Source: Cervus elaphus
Taxonomy: Eukaryota; Chordata; Mammalia; Artiodactyla; Cervidae
NCBI RefSeq assembly: GCF_910594005.1
Contig: NC_057845.1
Coordinates: 3,596,001-3,660,000 of the forward strand
DNA length: 64,000 nt
Reading direction: 5' to 3'
Under the pieces are notes generated by a model, which was given only the letters and a program-made list of their open reading frames with translations, did no database searches and was not told the DNA's origin. This document shows positions 25,207 through 35,192 of this stretch, piece after piece. Position 1 is the first letter of the stretch. The number at the start of each line of letters is the position of its first letter. The translations under genes and the position numbers were made by a program.

Positions 25207-26946
25207 CATTGCTGATAAACAGGGACTATTCAGATGAAGAAAGTTGAGGAGTAAAATAAGGGCAATGCCGAGTGCAAAAAAACACATTATTTTTTTCTTC
25301 TTTTGCAGGCATATTCATAGATTTCATCTAATCTAGTCTTGTAACGCAACAGGCAAAAGAATCCTTTAGACTCTTACAACCAATGTGAAAAGCAAAAAGT
25401 AGTTCCACTTGGCAGATGTCTCACTTTGTTTGATGCTTATGACTCCTGGATCAAATTCTGCTCTATTAAAATGAAGGGTAGCCAGGCATATGAAAAAATA
25501 ACTTCATTAACCTTATTAAACTTACACGAAGATTAAAGATTAGTATTTGCCCTATTAAAATGTGAGACTTCTCCATGCTCCCAGGGTGCTATTGACGGGA
25601 GGTAAAATTTCCTATAGATTTATGATTAGAAAAAATAACCCAAAGGCTCTACAGCTTAAAGCCGAAGTTTGTCAAAATGTTCCACCCACCAGAAACCTAG
25701 AAGTCTGTTCCTGTTTCTCCAGTTTGATTGTAGGGAGGAGCCCACAGCGCCCGTTTGAGCTGGTGACCCCCCAGCACAACCGCAGCAGTCTTGCCAGTAG
25801 TACTGTCTCCTCCACCAAAGCAGCACACAGGTCCTCAGACTAGAACACTGCCTCTCTGATGATTGAGGACCCCCAGCTCAGGCACCTCTCACTGTCCGGG
25901 GCTTGCAACACTGTGGGGTCGTCCTGACAACTCCAGAGATGACCCATGGCGGGCTTTTTATGCCGGGCACTTGTGGGATACTGAGAATACTGTTAGTCTT
26001 GTGCTTTCCACATGTGGAGTTACACACATGAGGGAACATGGTTTTGTGCTTTCTATAAAATTTACTTTAAGCTTTTTTCTTATCATGGAATGTGAAACTC
26101 TTGTCACATGTATATTCTCAGATATGCCTACCCAACCTACACTGGAAAATGATAAAAGTTAAAACATATTCACAGAATAAGTAACCTTGAATCTTTAATT
26201 AAGGATATAAAGGAAACAAACACAGATGAATAAATAACATTTAAGCTGCAACACAAGCTAGACCTACCTGGTTCTTTGAACCTAAATAAAGCCTGCATGT
26301 AAAATATGTTAGTATAAATGTATTTTCTTCACTAGTCATAGCAAAATTTAAAAAGAGGAATTGTGTAAGAGTTATGTATCAAGAAAGGGAAAGGTGTGAA
26401 CTAGCAGATTAAATATCAGCAACCAGAAGGCACTAATCAAAACATAAATTTCAGAAGCTGATTACATTAAGGAATACCCTACAGAATGGCCTGTGCCAAT
26501 TTGGGATATCAATACTCTAGATAGCAATGAGCTTAATTTCAGTTTCCAACTACTAAAACAAAAAAGTGAGTTATTAGTGAACATTCCACTTACAGAGGTA
26601 TAGGCGACATTGATATACTGAAAAATTATCCAGACAAGTTTGTCCAGAGGCAATAAAAAAAAGTAAACACTCCTTTATCCAGCAGCACTAGGGGACAAGG
26701 TGAATTTATCAGGGTCAAAACAAGTCTCCAATAAAGATGTGGGTACCTACTCTCCATCTGTGCTGTTGCCGAAATCACTAAAAAATGTACTTCCCTCACT
26801 GATAAGAGTTCACTCTCTGTAAACTGTCTTGCGAGGGGGGGCTGGTTCCATCATCACGGCAACAATCACAATCCAGGGCTTCTCTGAGGAGAACAGGGCA
26901 CTGCGCCTACACTAGCAAGAATCTGAGACCACTGTGCTTTGTCTTA

Positions 26947-26952
26947 TTTATT
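26947..26952 (-). terminator. Possible internal poly(A) signal
   Basis: AATAAA on the minus strand, about 5.1 kb past the stop codon. It could produce an intermediate-length SLC5A3 mRNA. Hexamer evidence only. Confidence 0.3.
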
Positions 26953-29900
26953 CTAGCATCCCTCTCCCCAAACACACTATAAATCCAGGTAACCAAATCA
27001 AACCTCAAAAGTCATTACATAAATTAAGGTTACTGGTTTAAGTCAAGTCTCAGATATGGTCCTCCCTCCAAAAAGTAAAGTGCATGAGATGAGAAATGAT
27101 GCAGCTACATCAAACCTTTGTGTCTATTTCTGAACAAAAGACTACATGCCAATGGTTAAGGCCATTAGTTACCAGATAAATGGGGTGCTTAACCCGAAAC
27201 AAAAAGCTAAACCCTATCTTTTATAAAGGATTTGAGATGGAAACAAACATAAATTATATCAATTCACACAACATTCCTTTAAAGGCGAATCAGTAGTTTA
27301 AACCCTTATTCCCAGCACTGGAGAGAGAAGTTTAAATAAAAATATTTATATGACAACGTGAATAATGGTGTGAGACTCAGCGCTGGCAAAGCCTATCAAT
27401 TATTTTGAACCTTAGCTAAATTCTGTTCTGCAGTCAAAGTAACTGAATATCTACTCTTCCATCAGAGGTGAGTTTGACCAAAATAAACATACCAAATTAG
27501 GAGAAGTTAGCTTAATGAAGGAAAAGGGGGTTTGTAGCCCTGAGTTAAGTCATCCAAGAAAACCAAGTGTAGTGATCAAAAGATTACTTCTTACATAATC
27601 CAGCTTCACACCTAACTAGTACAAAAGAGTTTCTCTATATACTGACTAGTTCCAACTTTTTACCTTTAATTGCTGCAACAAGGTTTTTTTGGCATCAAAA
27701 CAAACTCCATTCCTCTCTACATTGCGATACATCATTTCCAAGGGACTGGTGTGAATTTTAACTATTTCTGCCTAATTTTTGAAAAATGAGCTTTGAGAAT
27801 AAAATTTTGATGAATTATTAGGGCTTTTGTTATTAGTGAACACAAAGTCTGAAAATAAAACTCTGGAGCATTAACAGTTTAAGCTAATAGATATTTTAGT
27901 ATATTTAAACATAACTACTATTTAGTGAATCATCCTCTGGATCCAGGCCTTCAAATCTGGGGCAAAGCACCACTTTTGCACACCATGGCAATAAGCCTGA
28001 AAGTGAATTAAGCTGACGAAAGATCAAAATAGGAATATGTTAAGTGTTCCAACAAAGAAAAAGTGAATAATTAAAGCAATGTGAGGGGAGACAAACCAAG
28101 GGGAAACCAGTCTCTCTGAATGTAGGTGGACCCTGACACACAAACAGGAGTAAGTCCTATCGCCAAGCCTGCTCAGGCTAACGTCAACATTAAAAGGACA
28201 AGCGACTTAACACCCCACTAATGAGAAATCATATGAATACTGAAGCCTAGGTCTGCTACACCCAGGTACTTCTCAGCATCTCCTCTAGTAGTTTTTCCGA
28301 CTTCTTCAGAAAATCTTGTCCTGGCAGGATCTCTGCAGTCACATAACTTAACAGCAATGGCCTTTACACATCTCTCAACCCAAACTCGGAAATGTGGAGG
28401 TGTCACTGCTAGATACCCATGTGGTCATTTTCAGCCATCATACCTCAGATGAAAATGACACAGGGGAGTACAGCGTAAGCAAAGTACTGCCGGGGGGAAC
28501 ATTAACGGGTCTAAGTTTTTAATAGCTAATAATACAGCAGGTCTACAGGGTGGTGAAGAATGAAAGTAACCTGTATTACGTGATCTCTAAAGAGAGAGGA
28601 TCCACAAAACCCAATATACAGAAGGTAACAATGGACTGAGAAATGTAGAGACTTAAAGGTTCTAACCACCCTGGACAAGACTTTCAAGCCCCTACTCAGC
28701 TTCAGGTTAGAGAATTGAGTAGCAACCCTCCTCCTCAATTCTTAAAATGTGAAATTTCACGAAGCAACAGGCCCCTGTTAATTACTTTGTGTGCCATTGG
28801 TAGGAGTTAGGGCTTTGTGACCCAGGCCAGCCTCTTTCTGCAGAAAGACAATGGCGCCTTTGAGCCAAGTGAAAAAGAAGCCTTGGGAGATCAGATCTGC
28901 TGGACTGAGGCCAAAGGACACAGAAGCACAGCTACTGCTCGATGCTTCTCTAACCAGAAGATAAGAGTGATAACTTCACTAGGAAAGAAAGGCTGGGGAA
29001 GAGATTGGCTCTGCTGTTTCAAAAGCCACTTACTATCTCAGGGTAGGACAAAATATTCTTCAACAGGGAAATGAGACGTCCCACAAAGGAACCCATAACC
29101 ACTCTGCATGCCAGGGCAACAAGCTCTGCTCGTCAGATCTTGAGACGAAGACTGCCTGAGAGGACAAAATCTAAGAACTGGGGCTACCAGATGAGACAGT
29201 ATTTGTCTCCACTTTTGAGTACCAGTGTCCTCACTTCATCCTCTTAGCTAACTATTTCAGTCAATCACTCTTAGCCAGTTCTCAACCTTAGCTTGAGCCA
29301 ATAAGAAAATATATACATGTTAACGTCTAGCTATCAATGTCATCATTTAAGACCCATTTAGTGTAAAGTATGACTATTTTGCTAGCTTTATGAGACTACG
29401 TATCATTCCATGATCATTCTAATGAAATAAAGACTGAAGAATGGTCCCCTGAAATAAAGCGGCAATCAGGAATTCACATACTCATTCAAGCACATTATCT
29501 ATTACTGGGAAGCAATAAGAAGGGCAAGCTTCAGGGACTTCAGTCTAATAAAGTGATGTTTACACTGGCAAGAATAAACAATCCTAACGGATATGCTAAT
29601 AACCATTCCTTATTTACAAACATTAGTACTCTAAACTTGACCTACTGCTATATACACACAAATAAGACACAAGATGATGTATTTTATGTATCATACTAAG
29701 ACAACAGCAGAGAGAAGGCAGGGGGATGCTAAAACCCCAAACTATTAGGAGTCAACATTAAATAAAGGGGGGAAAATCCACTTAGACGCCACCTATTCAT
29801 TTATGCTTTTAACAGAAGGGGTAAGAAGGCTGCTCAGCCAGTATGTCAAACCTCACTGCTGAGTTACACAGCAATGTGTTCAAAGAAAAATTTTAATTTC

Positions 29901-32072
29901 TACAACTTAATGGCAATTTGAAAAATCTAAGATCCTATTATTTCCCCAAACACCAAAAGGCTGCCTCAAAAGAAGAACAGTTCCTTTGAGAAGAGGACAA
30001 ACCATGAGTCCAGACCCAGACACCCGGTTTTCTGCTCTTCCTAACAGACTTTGTAACGTTGGATATGTCACAGCCTCGGCCTCCACTCGAGGACGGTCCT
30101 TACTTTCATTTGGCCCCCAGCTTATAAACCCTAAGAATGAAACTAAGAAAAAAATTCCACAAGGCACTCTAATAAGCTTGCAGAAATCATACTACTCAAA
30201 CACAAATTACTACAGACTCAGTCCATCAGAAAGCCTCCTGGAGATGGGAAGACATTATGCTACCTAATAATTTCTAAAAATCAACTTTGAACTAATTAAG
30301 TCCATCATAATGAACTTAATTTACAAATACAAAAAAATTTAAAGTCATTAGGACTGAGTTTTGATTCAAAATCTACAAAAGTATCTAAAAAAGTAATAAT
30401 TTTCCCCTAAAGAATACAAGGTTAATAAAATCATGCAATTTAAAAAATATCAGAGATTACAGAAAAGTCAAAGAAAGTAGATACAAAATTAGTTTCCTTC
30501 ATCTGCCATGGAGGAAAAAGGACAGCATGCACAAGGAACGACCTCACGTGGAGAGTTTTTCTCAAACATCTTTCGTACCCTGTCCTCATGAAGGGGAATC
30601 CACCTGTGAAAAATGGATTCTCTTCCAGAAAGCTGAAACTGGATACCGAGACATGTCAAGACAGAGGGTCCTACAATTACACAAGTCCTGTAATCTCCAC
30701 AGGACACACTACTAAACCCGTAGAAGTTCTCTTGAATATGCTATCCATTCTACAGAAAGACTATACTGCAACCCACCAGTGGCAAAGCATGCGCTCTTTT
30801 GAGTTTTCTATTACTAATGGTCTGTTTGCATTGAAATATCCTCATGCTCTCACTCACTGTAACTGTTTAAACAAAAATGCAGAGGCTGTGTACATATGTT
30901 GTCTTAAAAAAAAAAAAAATTTGAAAAAAAACTTACGAATGATACATTATGATCTCAGAATGATATTTTCACTCTAAAAACTCAACTTCAATGTACCACA
31001 ATCTAATCAAGTGGGGCAACCCACAAAAGCTGAGTTAATTTTTCTTCAAATTTCCGGACGCATTTTCCAAATGGATCCACTCAGGAAGGTTAACTGGTTA
31101 ATAAAGAATGTTACCAAATGACAAGAACAAAGCTAGAGAATTAACGGTGTACGAGGAATCACCTGTTCAGCTTAGTTGATCAAACACTGCTTTAAGGGAT
31201 GCTAATTTTCAAACTATATAAATGATCTTAACTTGGTCAGTAAATTTGAGGATCATCAGCAATGTTAACTTCATTCCCCCCCCCACAATCATTTACAATA
31301 CAGTCATGACACACAACTTTATAAAGACAAAACTACTTGGTGGTCGTTTGAGTATGGTTCACTTAAACTTCAGAGGAGGGAAAAAAAGAAAAAAGAACAC
31401 AAAAAACAGCTGGAACTTTTTTCCAACATTCCATATACTGGTGGTACAGGAACAGCTACAAGAAAACATTCCTCTTCCTTTCTTCCAGCATACAGAATCC
31501 ATAGGCTCATGCTAACAGAATGAACCTGGCAAACGAACTTGCCCTGAAACAAGTACTCCACAAGCACATGTTAGATTTTTAGTATATAATGGATTATACA
31601 ATGTACAAATTCAGTTCTTTAAAATGGGAGTAGGGATTACAGAGACAGAGAAAAAACTTTAAAATGAGCAAGTCTTCCATTTCAGGGTAAGAAGGCCTAC
31701 CAAGATTTGGCAGTGTGGACAGTTATCTTACTCGTGACACCTTAGCGTGTGACTCTGCTCTAAGTGCTCTGTGAGAATAATCGGTCTCTCCTTACTTTGG
31801 TATGGAAAATTTTAAACCACATTTGCACAATTCAGTCTGTTTAAATAAGTTTTACTTCATTTAGGTTGAAAATTTACTTTCATCCATCTCTGGGAAAATA
31901 AAAGTCTTGCAAATAGATGATTTTTCTGCTAAGTAAAATTTGGCTAAAACCTACAGCGTAAACAATGCCTGAGAGATGCAACAGTTACATAAGTTTGCAG
32001 GGGTTTTTTTCGTTGTTGTTTTCCAAAGACTAGTATTTTCTTAAGTTAGTGTCTCATCATATCCTTAAAAGT

Positions 32073-34229
32073 TCATAAGGAGAAATAAACAAACATGAAA
32101 ATTCCAAGTGAACACACAGCAAAAAGTCCAATATTGAGTATTACTTTAACTTGTGGAGGTTCTTCCAACATTTGTAAACAAACAGCCTCCTCCTCCATCA
32201 GGTCTCTGAGACTCCTCTTGCTAAGGCTCTTACTTTTAAAGCCACAGAACCAATCGATGAACTTCCAGTACCGGCTTCCGTCCTCTACTTCCTTCTTTCT
32301 CTCTTTCTCACCCATGAGAGCTGCCTGCCCGTTAGAATACGCATCCACAGGTGTCTCTGCCTCCGAATGACCTAAGGAAGCCACTGGGTTGCCCTCCTCT
32401 CTGCAGGTCACCAAGAGATTAACATCTTCCGGCTGCAGGCCCTTGATGCTGTCCTCAGATTTCCCATTGGGGATGACGTGGTTGATGGCCTCGTTATTCT
32501 CGCTGCACCTCAGAATGCTCTTCTCTTGCATTTTGTATGGTTCGTCTTTTGGGGAGCAGCTCTCCTTGACCACCAGGCTCTTCTTAGACCAAAAGGTGGT
32601 GGTGCGAATCTGTTCCTTCGTAGGAGGTGGTGTGAGGAGGCTAACAATTACAGTAATGAGTCCTGTGATCCAAAACAACGCTGTGGCCACATACATGTAA
32701 TGGATGTCTTTGATGAAGCCTGGCCTGTTATCAGGTTGGTCACATTCTGGGGCACGGTAGGCAAAGGCCAGTGTCAAGCGGACTGCTCCAAGGATAAAGC
32801 CCGCCATTCCACCATAAAAAGCCCCTTGCTCATTGCAGCGCTTCCAGAAAATCGCCAGGAGGAACAGGGCTGCAACTGGGGGAGTCAGGTAGTCGGCTAC
32901 CTCCTGGATGTAAAGGTACATCTGGCCTCCTTGCATCTCCACGATGATGGGCACCCATGCGATGCTGATCACCACCATGAAGGCCACAAATATCCTGCCC
33001 ACAATCATCAGTTCCCGGGAGCTGGCGCTCTTGCGGATGAGTTTGTACACGTCGAGGGTAAATATGGTGCTGGCACTGTTGAAGATGGAGTCCAGATCAC
33101 TCATCAGAGCAGCAATCATCACGGCCATCATCAGGCCCCGGAGGCCCACGGGAACCAGCTTCATCACCAGGCGCGGGTAGGCAATGTTAGAGCACCCGGC
33201 TCTGCTTCCACACACCTGCATGCAGTGCTCGGGGTTGATGCAAGCTATGTCATCAGCAAACAGTATCCGGGAAATCATTCCGGGGACCACTATGATAAAC
33301 ATCGGCAGAAGTTTCAGGAAGCCAGCCATCAGGGTGGAGCCTTTGGCATGAGCAATGTTTTTGGCTGCTAGGACCCTCTGCACAATGACCTGGTCGGCAC
33401 ACCAGTACCAGACCGAAGCCGGGGTCTGACCAAGGATGAATCCAGGCCAAGGAACGTCTTCATCTGTTGGGTTCCGCAACATTTTCAGTGCATCTTTCTT
33501 GGGGTGGACATTACAAGAATTTGTGTTGGAAAGGTTGTATGTCAGCAGGATGGAAGTGACATTGGGTGAGGCCAACATGTACCTTCTCTTAACTTCCTCA
33601 AACCCGCCAATCTCCATCATGCTAATCACCATAAGTGTGAGTGCCCCAACGATCATGAGCAGAGCCTGCAAGGTGTCTGTGTAGATCACTGCGACAAGGC
33701 CTCCGGTGACAGTCAGCAAAGCAGTCATGCCAATGAGCAGGATGACAGACACATAGAGGTTCCAACCCAAAGACTCCTGGATAAAGAGGGCACCCGAATA
33801 CAGATCCACTGAGAGCTTGGTGAAGATATAGAGAATCAGAGACAACGCTGCGAAATAGACCTGAATCCTATGGCCACCAAATCGCTTGGACAAGTATTCT
33901 GGCATGGTGTATACCCCCGACCGGATGTAAATCGGGATGAAAACCCATCCCAGAAGTTGCAAAAGCAGCAAGGCATTGAACTCCCATGCGCCCACTGCAA
34001 ATCCACTTGCCGCTCCAGATCCTGCCAGCCCAATGAAGTGCTCACTCCCAATATTGCTCACAAACAGAGAGGCACCAATTGCTACCCAGGTCATAGAGCG
34101 CCCCGCCAAGAAGTATCCACTCACGGTGCTTCTATTAGATTTCCACATGGCAAAAAAACCAATGCACATGACCAGGATAAAATACAGGGCCACTATGGCA
34201 ATGTCTGCTGTCTCCAGTACAGCCCTCAT
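32073..34229 (-). CDS. SLC5A3: Sodium/myo-inositol cotransporter 1 (SMIT1), intronless ORF
   Basis: Plasma-membrane symporter of the SLC5 (sodium:solute symporter) family that drives myo-inositol uptake with the Na+ gradient; a main osmolyte transporter in kidney medulla and brain. The ORF is 718 codons, the usual SMIT1 length, uninterrupted in one exon. About 14 hydrophobic segments are visible, from residues 10-28 through 695-716, the last hydrophobic to the C-terminus (FMFVYFSL). The segment SIFNSASTIFTLDVY (381-395) lies in the region that supplies Na+ ligands in SGLT relatives. FWKRCNEQGAFYGGMAG (461-477) fits the second family signature. Sequons at N223 and N232 lie in the loop where relatives are glycosylated. 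A large cytoplasmic loop (about 535-690) is rich in charged residues. The start has A at -3 (AACATGA). The gene lies in MRPS6 intron 1 on the same strand and is read from the shared upstream promoter. It is known to be induced by hypertonicity through NFAT5. No damage is seen. Confidence 0.98.
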   Translation of the reverse strand: MRAVLETADIAIVALYFILVMCIGFFAMWKSNRSTVSGYFLAGRSMTWVAIGASLFVSNIGSEHFIGLAGSGAASGFAVGAWEFNALLLLQLLGWVFIPIYIRSGVYTMPEYLSKRFGGHRIQVYFAALSLILYIFTKLSVDLYSGALFIQESLGWNLYVSVILLIGMTALLTVTGGLVAVIYTDTLQALLMIVGALTLMVISMMEIGGFEEVKRRYMLASPNVTSILLTYNLSNTNSCNVHPKKDALKMLRNPTDEDVPWPGFILGQTPASVWYWCADQVIVQRVLAAKNIAHAKGSTLMAGFLKLLPMFIIVVPGMISRILFADDIACINPEHCMQVCGSRAGCSNIAYPRLVMKLVPVGLRGLMMAVMIAALMSDLDSIFNSASTIFTLDVYKLIRKSASSRELMIVGRIFVAFMVVISIAWVPIIVEMQGGQMYLYIQEVADYLTPPVAALFLLAIFWKRCNEQGAFYGGMAGFILGAVRLTLAFAYRAPECDQPDNRPGFIKDIHYMYVATALFWITGLITVIVSLLTPPPTKEQIRTTTFWSKKSLVVKESCSPKDEPYKMQEKSILRCSENNEAINHVIPNGKSEDSIKGLQPEDVNLLVTCREEGNPVASLGHSEAETPVDAYSNGQAALMGEKERKKEVEDGSRYWKFIDWFCGFKSKSLSKRSLRDLMEEEAVCLQMLEEPPQVKVILNIGLFAVCSLGIFMFVYFSL

Positions 34230-34321
34230 GTTTGGTAACTTTGCGAATAAAAACGTCCAATGACAGAAGTGTCCGACTTTTTATTTACTCGTGAGTAACC
34301 CCAGCCAAGTCTGGAAACCAT
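34226..34321 (-). CDS. Upstream ORF (31 codons) overlapping the SLC5A3 start
   Basis: In the SLC5A3 leader, an ATG at 34321-34319 opens a 31-codon frame with no internal stop. Its TGA (34228-34226) shares two bases with the SLC5A3 ATG (34229-34227), giving ATGA. The start context is C at -3 and G at +4, so leaky scanning is expected. The frame differs from that of SLC5A3. No known product; presumably regulatory (termination-reinitiation or repression). Translation is inferred, not shown. Confidence 0.45.
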   Translation of the reverse strand: MVSRLGWGYSRVNKKSDTSVIGRFYSQSYQT

Positions 34322-34569
34322 ACGTGAACTGGACTACACAGAGCAACACAGCAGGTCAAAGTCTTTGTCCTTTGGTTTGCTGTCTTGATGGTGGTGGTTG
34401 TGATAAACTTTGAAGGAGACAGTTTAAATTTTCCTCCGCTTCTTAATTGGGATTGAGAACTTAGCTCGTCCTCTTAATCCACTCTCCACAAGACCATCAG
34501 CATTTACTCAGGGGCTGGAGGAGACATTCTGAGTTGCAGCTAAGTCTAGTGAAGCCTACTGTACCAACC
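34230..34569 (-). other. SLC5A3: SLC5A3 5' leader in the coding exon
   Basis: About 340 nt between a strong splice acceptor and the SLC5A3 ATG. On the minus strand, a T-rich tract (cttttgtctttgctgccttg) ends in CAG, then GGTTGG; the AG is 34571-34570. The leader contains several upstream start codons, listed separately. In human the ORF-containing exon is joined to the MRPS6 first exon; the phase and signal here allow the same join. Confidence 0.75.
34474..34527 (-). CDS. Two very short upstream ORFs in the SLC5A3 leader
   Basis: The first starts at ATG 34527-34525 and stops at TAA 34506-34504 (7 codons). The second starts immediately after it at ATG 34503-34501, has an in-frame internal ATG at 34497, and stops at TAA 34476-34474 (9 codons). 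They are nearly contiguous: one nucleotide sequence reads ...GAGTAAATGCTGATG. Likely function, if any, is ribosome delay or reinitiation. Confidence 0.4.
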
Positions 34570-34956
34570 CTGCAAGGCAGCAAAGACAAAAGACAAAGAT
34601 TGAATTAGAGGAGGGGCTCACCAAGCGATGAGGAAACTTTCAGTCTAACAAAACGGCGCAACAAGACATTATTTAAAAAAAAAAAAAACTTTAAAAATAT
34701 ATATACTTTAGTTCCACAGGAAAGAATGATCCATGCTATCACTTAAAAGTCAGGGAGAGTATTTATCATTTTGAACTGAAAACAAAAATATACTGTCCTA
34801 AGTAAGTCATCTAACTTCTCTGGCAACTGACAACTGCCCACCATGACACTGCCCTTTCTTCTCTTACTGTGGTAGTCTCAGACTGGAAAAGCACCAAGGT
34901 CATAAAGCAACCTGGGGGAGGGGGACTCTAATTATTCATACTAAATAAGGTCACCT

Positions 34957-35192
34957 AAATGAATCTTCAGTCTTCCCAGGTGGCTCAGTGGTAAATAATC
35001 CATCTGCCAACACAGGAGACACAGGTTCAATCCTTGCATAGGGAAGATCCTCTGGAGGAGGAAATGGCAACCCACTCCAGTATTCTTGCCTGGAAAATCC
35101 CATGGACAGAGGAACCTGATGGGCTACAATCCACGGGGTCACACAGAGTCAGACACCACTTAATGACTAAACGACAACAAAATGAATCTTCA
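34957..35192 (+). mobile_element. Bov-tA SINE with perfect target-site duplication
   Basis: SINE body at 34970-35179 in forward orientation (cttcccaggtggctcagtgg ... agagtcagacaccac). It is flanked by identical 13-bp repeats aaatgaatcttca at 34957-34969 and 35180-35192. It lies about 400 bp upstream of the SLC5A3 acceptor, on the intron side. Confidence 0.95.

Larger units (their letters stand above)
23330..32072 (-). other. SLC5A3: SLC5A3 3' untranslated region
   Basis: About 8.7 kb of AT-rich sequence following the SLC5A3 stop codon, with no significant open frame on either strand and no ruminant SINE or BovB insertion, in contrast to the dense insertions on both sides. Many TAAAT strings on the plus strand give AUUUA in the mRNA, as in labile transcripts. 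Extra AATAAA hexamers at 26947-26952 and 25201-25206 could give shorter isoforms. The extent rests on the distal poly(A) signal and on the known length of the human transcript. Confidence 0.7.

Noticed and set aside
32478..33371. 297-codon open frame on the plus strand opposite SLC5A3
   Set aside because: Antisense shadow of the intact SLC5A3 frame; His/Asp-rich low-complexity product with no domain, and no promoter or splice context.
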